DNA of 64,000 nt from Phanerodontia chrysosporium (GCA_001910725.1 MJGA01000008.1:1054001-1118000); one strand, 5' to 3'; shown: positions 33,571-46,320, counted from the stretch's first letter. Numbers and translations are program-made. The notes: generated by a model from the sequence alone, not told the origin.

Positions 33571-36500
33571 GTGCACGCGCCTCGCGGCTTAAGCTATCTA
33601 TTCGCCCCCTATGGCACACTGCCTCCGCTGTCCCCCATCTCTCTCCCACAACTCCTTACGTTATCTGTAACATTGATGCACATTCCTTTCGTCCGTTGTA
33701 GCCTATATTCCGCTTCGCCCCTCACACTATCTCTGCGTTCTAGATCTTCTCATTAGCATACTCCAGCAGGCTGCGTCCTCACCCATGGGTAGTCGCCTTT
33801 TTCGTTCTAGATTACCCCTGTTTTTACTGTGTTCTTCTAGTTAGCGTACATTCCCCCTCAAAAACCCCACGAGCTGCCGCCCAGCCCGGCACGGCTTTCT
33901 CTTCTGCCATTCTGCTGTACCATTCTTTGAACACTCGCACGCGCACACACACACACCCTATCCCCCCATAGTATGACACTCTTCCGTACACATCATGTGG
34001 TAGCATCAGATTCCTTCAGCTGGAGACGACCCCCGGTTGACTTAGTTGGGCTTTTGGCAATACAATAAGACCGCTTCTACGTTATTGTTCGCTCGTGTGC
34101 TGCCGCAGCGGGATTCTCTGGCTGCGATGGCGGCGGCCTTCGCGCAACTCCGCGCGCACGACATTGCCACCGTTCGGCGGTGCTGGACAGCATGCCTTTG
34201 ACGTCGGGCACAGCAAGGTTCGCTTGCCACGCTCAGACATGGGCGTTCTCTTATTCTTGTGCGCGCAAAGCGTGACGCACGAGCTTCGCGGAAGCATTGA
34301 CCCCCCTCCACTTTGAAAATTGCCACGGGCTGCCGCGTCCGGACGAGCCGGGGGGCAAGGGCCAGGGGGCCTCGCCCAGCGCTGCGCATTGTCTCCGCCG
34401 CACACGATCGCCTGGCGCAAAGGGTCCGCGAAACTCTGTGTCCCTCGACGCCGTGACAAGTGACACAAAAACACACCAATTATTGTAAAATCAGCCCTGC
34501 GGCGCGCAGCCGCCCGAGCGCAATTGTCAGGCCCTGGTACGCACACCAGCGTTTGGCTCTCGCCCGTGCGCCGCGGCGGGCCGCCACGCTGCCACACGTC
34601 TTTTTGTGTGCACATGGGCCAACAGTCTGTCGAGCCGAGAATCGTCGCGCTCGTGCGGGCAACCGCACGCCACTGGCATCACCCTGCCAATTATCTTTTT
34701 TTTTTCTCTGTCAGAAGACGACAATGGGGGGCGCACGACCTTGGGTTTGCCACGGTCCCGCTGGGAATCCAGGCGCAAGGCCCTCCGACGCTTGTTTGAC
34801 AGGGGGCTGTATGGCGGAGCTGCGCGTGGATGCGGTCGTTACGAGAGGGCCTCACGCCTGCCACAGGACTGCGTGCGAGCCGCAGTACACACCGTGCGCG
34901 AGTGCAGCGTCCGCCGACGTGATCTGGCCCCGCGGCACACGCCGAGGCCTCTCGGATGTTCTACGTGAGGCAGACGGATCGCCAGTCATGTGACCGCGGC
35001 GCGTCGCGTTAATTAGCTCCGCGCCCCTCTTCTTGTGTGAACTTCCCACGCTGAACTGCGGAGTCGCCCATAGAGCATTCCAGACAGAGAAGCCACAACG
35101 GACGAGACCGCCATGCGTGGGTGCGTCAGCGCGAGCGTCGCAAGACGCGCACGCCCGAGACGGAGTGCAGGGTAGCGATTCTTTAATGACAGAGTTCAGG
35201 TACAGGCGTACGTACCAGAACGCATGGAGGTAGAATGAAAGACCGTAGAGTGCCCGCTGGGTTGCGGCCGTTTCGATCCTGCAGGGGAATCGAGAACGGC
35301 GACCGAGCAAAGTTCTGTATATCGACGGTGTCTTCCTGCACTAGAAGCGCCTGACGTGGCGAAATTACCGCCAAGCCTACACACAGGCGTCGCAACTCTT
35401 CGAGAGCTGGCTTCTCTCTAGCGCAGTAACGCAGGATAGCATCAATTCAGCACCTTACAAGCCCCTAACTCCGTGCATTCAGTAGACGAAAAAAAAGCCC
35501 GACTCCACCCTCACACTCACAGCAATGTTCTCGGAAGTCGCGCTCGACGCTGGTCTCGGCGGCGCTGCGGACTGTCACGCGTGAGCGCAGCCTGCCATTC
35601 GCAGTAAAGAATCGATTCCAGAGGGTCGCTGTCCGTCACGGCCTGGGCTCGCCCTTGAGCTCAAGTCATGACCGTGACTTTGGGAAATATTCGGAGCGAG
35701 AGCTCGCTGTCGCGCACCATCGTCACGGACGGCCATCGCCGGGCAGCCCTGGATGCAATATGCGTGGCCACGTCAATCACTTGTCACGCCCCAGCCTGGG
35801 AAGGACACGTTGCCCAAATGCGGCAGCGTGTAGCAACCCTCCCCTTACCGTGTCCTTCTCACGCCGCGTGCCGTCACCGTGGCCAAGATTCCAGCCGTTG
35901 CGACAGACGTGATGTGAAGTGCGAGGGCAGGGGCTCGCGAGCCCGAGATGGCAGCGATCTTGCCCAGGCCCTGCGGCGTCGTAGCACCCTGCCTGCGTGC
36001 CTGGGACGGAAGAGGACGCATCCGCGAGCGGTGCCACAGGGTGATCTAGTATCGCGGCGTTGCACACTGCCTGTTCCTGAGCGCGCATGCCGAGCGTCGC
36101 ATCGCGCGGTGCATTGCTCTCGGTGTTCTTTGATGGCTTCAATTTCCGTGGCAAAACCGCGCTGATTTACATTATGCTGCGACGCCGTTCAGCCCTGAGA
36201 AAAAGCGGGTCGCCTCGATACACACGTGGTGCTTACCTACAAGCCAAATTGGGCACTGATGTAGAAGCTGTGTATGTCATCATGTTCTCGAGTCAAAAGT
36301 GTAATCAGTGATCTCACGCATGGGAACGAAGTAAATTGACGTGGCCTTCTCCACTAGCATGCGAAGCAATCGTGGGCATTGAGCGAGTGTTGCACGGGCG
36401 ACGGTTTCTGATGTCGACACGGGAAATTCCTGCCGACGTCGGTGTTGAGGCCACATTTCAGACGACGAAAAAACATTGGGAAGATTTTCGGAGTAGATAA

Positions 36501-37256
36501 TTTCTTGGTTAATGAATGCGATCTCCCCGCGGTCGCAATGCCATCGGTCCCTCTCCATCGAGGTCTTCTAGAAGGACGCGCCGGCCTCGGACACCTGTAG
36601 TCACGCACGATTAATATCCTCCTGCACAGCCTATCAAGGGCTACGGTGAGAATCTGCCACTCACGGCAACGACAAGATTCAAACGGTACCGCTCGTTCCG
36701 AGTCGGTGCGACGGGCAGCCCCTCTACGAAGCGGGTCGACCTCACGGTCAGATCGCGGATTTTTCATCTGCACGGCGGTTCGACTCACCATGTGCGGTGC
36801 GGCGCTGACAGCCCGTGCGAGCACCCATCACACATCACGCGTGACGCCTCGCAGTCCGCCACCGCAGCTGGAACCGAACCAAACGGTTCGAACTGAACCA
36901 TGCGTCGACGGCCGCGCTCCGCAGCCCCACGGCGATACAATGTCAGCGAGGCTGAGTGCCTGGCATCCGGCCGAAGTCGAGAATGAACGGCCTGCGCCAG
37001 CCTGGTCGTCCGAGTCGTTGCCGTCGCTATTCTTGGCCAGCCTGAGCACCGGCGCAAAAGCCAAACCTGCAAAAACTGACTGACATGTGAGCCGTCGCTT
37101 GCGGCCTTCATGTCCGCTCTTACTGTCCAGGCGGGCGGGGCTGCCCAGTGCAAGACGGAAAGCCCACCCGTTGCGGTCCTGCGCGGATGTGACGCCACGA
37201 AGGTTTCTCTACCGTAGCGGATTTATTATCTACATCCAAACTGGACAATAAATCAA
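33571..37256. other. Gene-poor region upstream of the second tRNA-Asp
   Basis: About 3.7 kb. It has a (CA)n tract at about 33940-33957 in the P450 3' flank and a T10 run near 34696. Frames on both strands (34042-35310, 35655-37200) overlap each other and carry no motif. This could be decayed transposon sequence, but I find no matching terminal repeats. A CGAACC-AAA-CGGTTCG-type inverted word sits near 36874. Confidence 0.4.
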
Positions 37257-37340
37257 TCCCTGGTAGTATATCGGTTAGTACACGCGCCTGTCATCCATTG
37301 CGGTGCGCGCGAAAGCGGGGTTCGACTCCCCGCCAGGGAG
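37257..37340 (+). tRNA. tRNA-Asp (anticodon GTC), 12-nt intron
   Basis: Same cloverleaf as 21331-21414; the only difference is A for T inside the intron (37294-37305). The discriminator G is at 37340. Downstream T runs (TTTT at about 37350 and TTTTTTT at about 37366) can end pol III transcription. The gene lies 1.0 kb from the 3' end of the AspRS-DUF2156 fusion gene. Confidence 0.95.
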
Positions 37341-38380
37341 CAGCACATCTTTTCCCTGTCGTAACTTTTTTTCTTCTCTCGAATTCTCAATCCGGATTAT
37401 GGAGAGTTGAAACCAGAGAAATGCCCCCCAGTTCCACTCGCACCCTACAGCCTGGCCCGTTTATGGCCGCGCTGGTCCGGGGAGCCGCGTGCGCCGCGCA
37501 GAGCGGTAAGTCTTCAACAGTCGGCGAGGGCGAGCGCCACCCAAAGAACCGGAGCGGGGCGTATCCAAACTTGACTTACCACAGCGTCGCGCTCGAACGG
37601 AGGCCACGAGTGCAAGAGCCTGGATGCCGGGAAGCGGTGGCAGCTACCGACGTACGGTACTAGTGAAGGCTAACTGCGGCAGCGCCGCCTGGCCTCCGCT
37701 CGACACTGGCCAATTGCAAAGAGCCTACACATGGGTGTACCGGAGCCCCTGCGCTGGAGATCCTCTCGCTACGCTCCTGCACCTGCACACGCGCAGACCA
37801 ATGGCAGCCGAGGGTCAACAAGACAATATATACACACATGACTACACATTCTACCCTAGTTGGACAATTTAACCTACACCAGAAAGAAAAATCCCTCTGT
37901 GGTACGAAACAGAACAAACGAGATACAGTAGTGTATGGAAAAAGCGAGGCGTAAAGTAAGGAGAGGAGGGGGAGTGAGCATGCTACAACAAGGAGAGCGA
38001 GGCAAAGCAGCGCCCCTGCCGAGGCACGGCTAGATCAAGAGGCCAGGCCCAGTGATAACCAGTTGGGGGGTATCCTATTTCGCAGTGAGCAGACGCTGCG
38101 CCGCCGCGGCAGCGGCGACGAAGAAGCATGCAGGGCGGGGTGCGAGTGCGGCGGCTCGGGGAGACAGGAAGAAAGGAGGCAGGAGCGTACAGTGGGTGGG
38201 GGGTTGTTTACAATGGAGAGTTTACAGTATTGGTTGCGATTGCGTCGGAAAGTCCTTTGGCAGCGCCGCCCTGGGTTTAAACACAACTGTCCGTCTGCGG
38301 AGGTATAATAATAATGGGAGAGTCGTGGCTTCGCGCGGTGGTGGTACAGCGAGCGTCGCGGAGCGCGGACGGCTCTTCGT
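37341..38380. other. Spacer between tRNA-Asp and the ErdS-type gene
   Basis: No supported gene. Right part is the 3' flank of the minus-strand fusion gene. Confidence 0.45.
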
Positions 38381-41300
38381 CTACTTTGGCTTCTGCAGAA
38401 CGGCCATGATGGCCTCTATGCCGCGCACACCTAGCAGAGACAAGACTGTCAGCACTCCCTTGCATGCCGAGTCCCCGAGGAAGCAAACGCACCAAGGCTG
38501 CCCTTGGGATAGCAGATGTACATCGGGTCCTGCTCGATGCCAAACTTGCCGCGGAAGTCGCCCTTGGAGGTGAGGTGGAACGTCGAGCTGATGCCGTTGT
38601 ACGCCTTCTCGAGCGTCTTCATCCGGAACCCGCCCACGTTCTCCGCCCCGAGCAGCCGGCTCGACGCGCCCGCGCCGAACGTCGCGCTCCGCACACCTGC
38701 GTCCCCGAGCTTGCGGATGACGTGCGCGACGATGTACTCGATCGCGCCTAGCGGCGCCCCCGGGAACTCGAGCGCCCACTTGATCTGGAAGCCATGGATC
38801 GGCGCGAGCTGCGCGAGGACGACGAGTGCGCAGATCTGCAAAGAGCCCGGTCAACACCCGTCTCAAACGGTCGCGGCGGCAACAGACGCACCTTGCCATG
38901 GTTGTCCGTGGCATAAAAGTACTTGCGGTGCTTGATGTCGTCGAACGGGCGCACGCCTGTGAGGTGGATCTGTGTGCCCTTGCGGCCGGCCTCCCAGTCG
39001 CGACAGCGCTCCTCGATCTGGCGGCGGAGCTCCTCGTCGGGCTCGCCGGTGACCTCGTGGATCTTGACGCCCTCGCGCTCCGCGCGGTGGATCTTGCGCC
39101 GCACCGTCTTGTCGTCTGCCTCGGGGTTCACCGCCATCGGGTTCACGCGCTCCTCCGCGACGGCAATGATCGCGCTCCAGCCGAGCTCCTCCGCGAGGTA
39201 CCGCTCCGTCGCCTTGTCCACGCAGCACCAGATCGGCTTCAGGTCGACGTGCGGCGAGCGCAGGAACGCGAGGAACGCCTTCACCACGCGTGGAATCTGG
39301 TTCGGCTCGCACAGCGGGTTGCCAAAGATGACGGCAAAGTGGCCTTGTGGTATGTAGCCAATGGCCGCCCCTGTCGCCTCGTCGCGCCAGACTGTCCATG
39401 CAGGATCCACCCACGACGTGTTCGTCGCGTCGCCGTACCGCGCAATGAGCTACAAAACACGTATCAGCCCCAAACTGACATCCAAGAGGCCGAAACGACG
39501 TACGTTCTCCAACGGCGGCAACTCGCCGCGCTTCTGGCCGGCTGGAACGTCTGGCTCTCGGGGCCGTGCAAGACGAGTTTCGCGGCGGCGGCCATGCTTG
39601 CCTCTGCGGGGTCCTGGCCGCGGGTCGCGAAGCTGCGCGGGTCACGCGGGAAGAGGCTCGCCCACCGGATGTCGCCGAGCTTGAGGAAGAGCATCACGAC
39701 GCGTTCGAGGCCAACGCCGCCGCCGCCGTGCGGCGGGCAGCCCCAGCGGAAGCCATTGATGTAGTCCATCATCGTGTCCATCTCGATGCCGGCCTCGCGG
39801 ATGCGCGCCTCGAGCATCGGCGCGTCGTGCACGCGCTGCCCGCCCGACAGGATCTCCTCGCCGCGGACAAAGATGTCGAACGAGTTCGAAAACTTGGGGT
39901 TCTCCGGGTCGGGCATCGTGTAGAACGGGCGCACTGCAAGCGGGAACTTGTCGAGGATGTAGTAGTCGGCACCGTACTTTTTCTTGACAAGCTCGCCGAG
40001 TTTGCGTTCCGCGGCTGTGGAAAGGTCGTCCTCGTCTGTGAGCTCTGAGCCGTCGTCCTCGCGGAAGCCGGCGTCCTTGAGCATCTGGATGCCGTCGCTG
40101 AAGCGAATGCGAGGCGTCTCGTCCAGAATGACAAGGTCATCATGCGGGAACACGCTCTTCACGGTCTCAATCTACAATCATGTCCAGTCAGCAACATGCC
40201 CTGCAACCACAAACGGTGGCTGCTCACCTCGGTCCTGAACCGTTCCTGCAAGCCCTTGAAAATATACTTCAGGGTGTCATCAATGACATCGAGGACCTCG
40301 TGATAATGGTTCTCGAACGCCATCTCGAGATCCATGCCAGTGAACTCGGTCAAGTGCCGGTGCGTATTCGAGTTCTCCGCGCGGAAGACTGACGTGCACG
40401 CAGTCAGGACGCCGTTGCAAAACGTGATGCGCAGCAGCTTACCGGGCCCGATCTCAAAGACGCGCTCCATGTCGGCCGCGATACACATCTGCTTCGCGAG
40501 CTGCGGACTCTGCGCGAGGAACGCCGGGCGGCGGAAGTAGTCGACCTTGAACACCTGTTTTCGACGGAAAGGCCCCTGTCAGCAACGCACACACGTCGGA
40601 AGGACGATGCCGGGCCACGCACCGCTGCACCAGACTCGGTCCCGCTGCCCTGAAACTTGCTCGACTGGATCTCGGTGAAGCCGCGCTGGAGCAGCGCCTC
40701 GCGCCAGAGCTGGCAGACCGCCGCGCGGATGCGGAAGATCGCCTGGGACGCCGGAGACTGGAGGAGGCGTGTCGGTCAGCGGCGCCGCCATTTAGCACGA
40801 CGGGGTGTCAAAGGTGCTTACGCGGAGATCGAGCACGCGGTTCGCAAAGCGCGTGCGGTCGCCGACTTTCTGCGGGGCGCGCTCCTGGAGGTCACGCGGC
40901 CGTGAGATGTCGTCGACCTGGAACGGGAGCTGCGACGAGGGCTTGCTAATCACATGCAACTGGCACACCGTCACCGTCAGGGCCGCTGCGTCATCGCGGG
41001 GAGGCGGAGAACGTGCACGCACCTTCTGGACGCGGACCTCGCGCGTGTGCACGCTCGCGCTCTTGACCTCGTCGTGGCCCTCGTCCTTGGGCGGCGCCTG
41101 GACGATGCCCTCGACGCGGACGATCGTCTCGCGGCTGAGGCCCTCGGCCCAGCGCACCATGTTCTGCGACACCGCGTCCGGCGTCTCGACGAGCACGCCC
41201 TGGACGGTCGTCTGCCGGTAGCGGAAGAGGATGAAGACAATCTTTGAGCCTGCGCAGCCGCACGTTAGCGCTGCGGCCCCGGGCAAAGCGGGTAATGCAG

Positions 41301-42104
41301 GAGAGCTTACCGAGCGGGCGAATGTGGTGGACGCGGGCGCGGAAGGCGACGCGGGAGCCCGGCGCCATGTTTTCGATCTCGCGGAGAGGGGTCAAGGGGA
41401 GGTGCTCGGCGTGCTCGCCGCCATTGTTCGGAATGCCATTGGCACTGCCGCCGTCGTTGCGGCCTCGGGGTGCGGCAGCGGCAGGTAGTGGTGGGACTGG
41501 GACTGGTTGATGGGCAGGTCGCCGTAGTTGTCCCGGAGGGGATCCTATCAAAGCGGAGTGGGTTAGCGATGGGGTGTAGAGCGGGACATGGGTAAGGGGT
41601 GCGCACGTCTTTCCAGGCTGCAAGGTGCCTCTGCCTGCGGTCCTGCGCCTCGTGCTTCTCCTGTTCCTCCCTGACCTCCTGTCGCTGGACCTTTTCCTCG
41701 GTCATGGAGAGCTTGCGCTGTGTGCTCGGACGAACGATCTCGTGTGCATGGACGGTGTCGTCGTGGTGCGGGTCCTTGCGAGCGTCGCCGTTTGAGAGCG
41801 AGTGATGGTGGCCATTGGGGTGGTGTTTGCCGTTGGTCGGGGAGAGGGGCTCGCGGTGCTTTGCGCTCGCGCTGTGGGAGCGAATGTGGGAGATGAGGGT
41901 GGAGACACGGTTGGACTTGCGGCTGCTCCTCTCGCGCTGGAGACCAGAGTCGAGTTCTAATGAGCCAGAGGAGTGAGTGGCAGAATTTCTGGGAGAGGGA
42001 GAGCGCGAACGGGTCGCGGAGTCGATGGAGGCTTCATGGGTGGAGGAGGTCGGGGAATGGCCGGGAGAGGTGACTTTTGCGATAACCTTTTTTATCGCAG
42101 ACAT
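38381..42104 (-). CDS. erdS: Aspartyl-tRNA synthetase-DUF2156 fusion (ergosteryl-aspartate synthase, ErdS type), two apparent base deletions
   Basis: Ten exons (42104-41607, 41544-41311, 41249-41023, 40959-40822, 40757-40623, 40554-40228, 40171-39504, 39449-38892, 38835-38493, 38430-38381) encode about 1,059 aa. A Ser/His-rich N-extension of about 166 aa precedes the Asp[19 protein letters not shown], the OB fold ([17 protein letters not shown]), motif 2 region [28 protein letters not shown] and motif 3 [11 protein letters not shown]. From about 39450 the DUF2156 transferase fold follows ([51 protein letters not shown]). In fungi such fusions charge tRNA-Asp and move Asp onto the 3-beta-OH of ergosterol. 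Frames need one added base at 41462-41486 (or a 59-nt intron with a weak donor) and one at 39535-39543. Confidence 0.92.
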
Positions 42105-43706
42105 GGGACAGGAGGAGGGAGGACTGGTATCCTGAAGTGGAGGAGAGAGTCTTGTGGAAGGACCTGGGCGTGTGAGGGTATCTGTGAAAAGGGAGAATAA
42201 TTGCGGTTAGGGAGGTATAAGACGAAACGCGGGGGGTGAGAGGAGAGCTGAAACACGGGATAGGATCGACTTGGCGGAAGGGCTACTGGCGGCGTCCTGC
42301 GCGCGACGCTGGGTTTTGAGCAAGACTGGGGTCGACGTCATCTCGGATTTCCATGGAGCATCAGCAACGCGCTCGAATCCTCCTGGACCATCCATCTCCC
42401 GCCAAGCCAAGCCCGTACCCCGCTCTCCCAGTCCGGACCAGCACCAGCTCCGTCGCCGGCATGACAAACCGGACCCGCCGCACCACCACGTAACCACCCG
42501 TCCGTAATGGCGCTCCTTCACACTCTCCCCGTTCGGCGCCGTGCTGCTACGGCCTCGCGCGAGCGATTAGCAATGTGGTAGAGGAGAAAAGAGTAGTCAG
42601 CAACGATAGCCGAGCGGACGCGCGGGAGCGACGCCTTGCCCGTCCGACAAACGCCACAAAGCCGCCAAGCGGATCGTCGCCCTCCGCCGTCGCCGTCGCC
42701 AGCCGGCCGCCGCCAGACTGCCCCGCGTCGGCCGCTGCGAGCCAGAAATAGCCTACAATGCATCTCGATCCTGTCCAACAGCGGGCACCGCGTCGCCCTC
42801 CTCGACAATAGAACCGTCCCTGCCCTCTGCCCAACACCAACTCTGTGCTGCAAGCTAATCGTCCAGCCCGCCCCCTGCAGCAGTGCCACCGTCTATTTGC
42901 AGCCAGCCTGCTCCTTCGCTCAATGCCACTCCTCGACGCACCGCCGCCGCCCGCGGTCCTGTGCAGCCCCGGATCTCGCCAGCTCACGCGCCCGTGCAGT
43001 GTCGCCCCCCAGCTCTTCGTGAGGGCGGCCTGGGGCGAGGCCCCACCGCGCCCGCGGATCCCTGTGTCCCGCTCGGTCGAGCCCGACCTCTCCGTTTTTG
43101 CCAACTCGTAATCACGCTCCCTACCCCAGCCGCCCGCCTCGAGGCCCGACTGCGCACCCGCCAGGGGGGCGCAGCCTCGGTGGTGCCCGCCGCCCGCCAT
43201 CAACTGCCCAGCGCGCGACGCGTCGTGTGCCGCCGCTCGCCACGCTCTGTGACACCGCATCATGAGACACAGAGGCGACCGTCGTATGCCCGCACCTTCG
43301 CTGTCGCCCCCAACCTGGCGGCCCTGCGTGCGCGGGGCCAACAACTGGCGATTAGTTGGCTGTCTATGCAGTGCTGCATCTAATCTATCATGCTCATTAT
43401 AGCTTCCTGCTGTGCACATGTCAAAGTGTTGGCGTTGTGACTTGCTACTTGCCTCTGCTCCCGAGGCGCGCCTTCTAGCCGCTGAAGGGCACCCAGCGTC
43501 GCGCCAGGTGCTTCGGCGTTCCGAGTCAGTCCAACAACAAGCAAGACGCGTCCAGCGTCGCACATCCGGTCGGAATCGCTGAACGAAACAGAGGCGAGCA
43601 TCCGCGTAAGCTCGTCCCACATCTCAGACCAATTCGTACTGTACATCACTCGAGACACCCGACTCGCTGTAGTACAACCAAACCCTTCGTCGAGAGACCG
43701 CGGCGC
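42105..43706. other. Upstream region of the ErdS-type gene, no supported gene
   Basis: Long opposing frames (minus 42547-43620; plus 42636-43383) are Arg/Pro/Ala-rich mirror images of GC-rich sequence. A minus-strand frame at 43380-43658 has a more protein-like composition but no recognised domain or start context. Confidence 0.4.
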
Positions 43707-43930
43707 TCACTCCGAATCCCTCGGAACAGGGATAAAGTCAAACATGACCTCCTCGGGTGGGTCAAGCTCAGGAATCTTCATGCCGAGGTCCCTCAGTTCA
43801 ATCTAAGCGGACACACCCCATCAGCCAGCTGGACACACCCGTCCGACAGAAACACAACTCACAGGCGTGTAAGCCACATTCTCCGTGAGCTCCCACGCAA
43901 GCGTCTTGACACAAGGAGCTGCGGTAGTCC
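43707..43930 (-). CDS. Last two exons of an unidentified protein (weak)
   Basis: A minus-strand exon ending ELTENVAYTP at a clean GTGAGT donor (about 43863), a CGCTTAG acceptor at about 43804, and a final exon IELRDLGMKIPELDPPEEV followed by MFDFIPVPRDSE and a stop at 43709-43707. The splice sites and acidic C-terminus look genuine, but I could not extend it upstream past about 43930, where a TATAAAAG word occurs on the same strand. It may be a small gene or a remnant. Confidence 0.3.
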
Positions 43931-44738
43931 AAGCAAAGACACAGGGCTTTTATACTTGCAGCCGCCCTCGCGATTGCCGCCACGGTGGACCTAACCAAGG
44001 CGGTCGCGCACGGGAAGTCGCACGTCCCGTGTCGCTGCCCACCTGCCGCAGCCGGTATACGTCGCCGCGTTCAGCAGGGGTTGGGACACCACCGTCATGC
44101 AGGCTCGTGCTTCCCGCCGTCGGGAAACTGCGTCTGCAACGGTTGTTTGCCTGACTGTAAGGCTAGAGCGAATCTCAGGTGGAAGCCACACCAAAAGAGG
44201 ATGGAAATTCCTGGAAGTAGGAGCAAATCGAGGCTGCTTTTCAGGTATGTCTCCGCAGAGAGTGGCAAGGAGAGACCTCGAAAGCGCAAGCCCTTCCGTA
44301 ATGTCATGACAGCGGTGCCTACCCGGGGGGGGGGACGCTCGTGGAGCCCTAGCAGGCTCTCAGGTGCAGACGCCGTCAGAACCAACAAACGCGACGAGCT
44401 AGAATGAAAGCAAAACAAGACAGAATGGAGAACTGGCATGAATGGGATGCGCAAATTCAGCGTTGGGGGCGGTGAGCAGACGCTGCTGCAGCGCGTTAAC
44501 TCGGTACCACGAGAGGCACCCGTGCGCGAAGCACCATCGCGCGCCCGACAGCGCAGTCAGGCTCTGTGCGAGAACGTTGCAGGCACGCCTGGGCACAACC
44601 GTGAGGTGCACGTGGTCCCGCGAGGTGGTGGCGACTCACCGGGGCTGATGCCAGCCTGTATTGTTAGGGACGGAAGTGCGGTGCACGAAAGAGGGTTAAG
44701 ACTAGCAACGTGATCACATGCAGTTCCAATGTATACGC

Positions 44739-45933
44739 TCAGGACGCAGCGGCGCCTGGGCGGGTGAGACGCCATCCGTGGACAGTCGCACGTACTTCCT
44801 CCTCTCCAGGGTCCTCCGGGAACATGGGCTAGGCAGGGCGAGGCGCGAGTTTAACGTGATGCTTTGTTTGTAGCATGATCCACTTACTGGGAACTTTTCG
44901 GTGACAATGTTTTCGCAGAGCCATCCGCTCTCCTTAGCCTTGCTGAAAAACTCCATGTCGCGGTGTGCGAGGTGCGGGCGGTGGTGAGAGTAAAACACTA
45001 GCACGCATGGTGGATGGGGCTCGCCAGGCACCGATGCGCGTAATGCATCCTCTGCAGTTTTCAGCAGCGCATCATGCTGGTACGGGTATATGCCATGAGC
45101 GAAGTGACATGTAGCCGAGAGCGACCTGACATACCTGAGAATGGTTGAAGATGAGGTCTGACATGATAATGACATCGAACCCTCGGGTGCCTGCTATTCT
45201 TTGTTGTGCCTCAAAGACTGGCTCCAGAGACTGGCCCCAAATGTAGCCCTACAGGAAGGTCATCAGAATTAGATCAGGGATACGATACAGAGTCTCAGCC
45301 TCGTACCGTGACCTCCACGTTTGCGTTCGTCTTCGGTATGTTCCGTTCTACGTTGTGCCTCAAGTTCTTGAGTAGAGGCTCGTCAGGGTAGTCGGTCAAT
45401 ATGACCTGGTAGGTATTCAGTGATACACCAACTGCGTAACATGGGTTTCACGCACGCATTTGGCGTTGTTCTTCGCCGCTACCAACCCAGGCAGACCGCC
45501 GCCTGCACCAAGCTCGAGCACCGAGCCGTTACGGTAAAGTTCCACATGTGCGTCCAGATACGATGCAAACGATCTGGCAGCATTCCACCTTGCATACAAA
45601 AGGGTCAACTCTGCCTTCCTGGACTCGGGCATGGGACGTACAGGTAGTGTCCCCATAGCGGGTGTGACCCCACCAGCCTGATCTCAATATCGGACCAGAC
45701 ACCATGGTCTGCACTCAAAGCGCTGGCTTGCAGTGCACGCGTGTAGGTCGAGATGGTCGGCTCAGGCGACGGCGGCCGGGGCGGTTCCTGGGCAGGGCAA
45801 AGCAAGAGGCATCGAGCGAGGAGATGAGAGACAGAAGAGTAAAGTGGTCACAGGGACTGACAAGAAAGACGGCCTCGAGGTCGAGATTGGCCTCGTCGTC
45901 GCTGCTGGACGCGTGCTCGTGGTCATCAGGCAT
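44739..45933 (-). CDS. EFM7/NNT1-like protein methyltransferase
   Basis: Seven exons (45933-45862, 45787-45642, 45588-45456, 45405-45307, 45248-45135, 45076-44888, 44828-44739) give 280 aa with every phase closing. It is a seven-beta-strand methyltransferase of the lysine-methyltransferase (MTF16) family: HPLWGHYLWNAARSFASYL, motif I SVLELGAGGGLPGLVAA, the acidic loop LTDYPDEPLLKNLRHNV, GYIWGQSL, and DVIIMSDLIFNHSQH (motif post II). The order and the WGHYLWN / DYPDEPLL signatures match fungal EFM7 (earlier called nicotinamide N-methyltransferase NNT1), which methylates the N-terminus and first Lys of elongation factor 1-alpha. The N-terminus is acidic (DDHEHASSSDDEANLDLE). Cytosolic. Confidence 0.88.
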
Positions 45934-46266
45934 GATGGGAAATTGAGAGTGAGAAATCCCCGACGCGCTTCCGGAAACGGAAGTGTGGCGGGATAGCAAG
46001 CGCCGTCTCGGTACCGAGGTGACGTCAAACCATGGCCCTTATATTCGACTGCCCATGTATTCGCCGTCCTCAGTCCTCCTCTGCTCCCTGGCACCTCAAC
46101 ACCATCCCGAAATACTACAAAGTCTTGACCGTGCTGCTTTGGCATTCAGGTAATTCCGTCTCCTGCCAGGATTCCTGACACTGTGATGACAAAGTCTAGA
46201 CCACTAGGAGATCCACTATCCCGCCCCCACCTCGCACGTCACGTATGACCATGTCCTTTCTTTCCG
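45934..46266. other. Divergent promoter between methyltransferase and dehalogenase genes
   Basis: Short shared upstream region. The only clear element is the TATA-like word at 46267. Confidence 0.5.
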
Positions 46267-46276
46267 TAATATATAT
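46267..46276 (+). promoter_or_regulatory. TATA-like element of the dehalogenase gene
   Basis: TAATATATAT, 45 bp upstream of the ATG at 46321. Confidence 0.4.
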
Positions 46277-46320
46277 CCGACGTTCTTTTGTGGCGTCATA
46301 GGATAAGCGATATACCCATC

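Noticed and set aside
36872..36900. GGTTCGAAC-rich palindromic stretch as a regulatory array
   Set aside because: Short and isolated; no repeat elsewhere in the window and no nearby gene to regulate.
33840..37200. Degenerate retrotransposon filling the gene-poor stretch
   Set aside because: No reverse transcriptase, integrase or matching long terminal repeats could be found by eye.
38826..39764. 312-codon plus-strand frame
   Set aside because: Antisense of the ErdS-type exons 7-8.
42547..43620. Long minus-strand frame of 357 codons
   Set aside because: No domain, no splice structure, Arg/Trp/Cys-rich, and mirrored by frames on the other strand; typical of GC-rich non-coding DNA.
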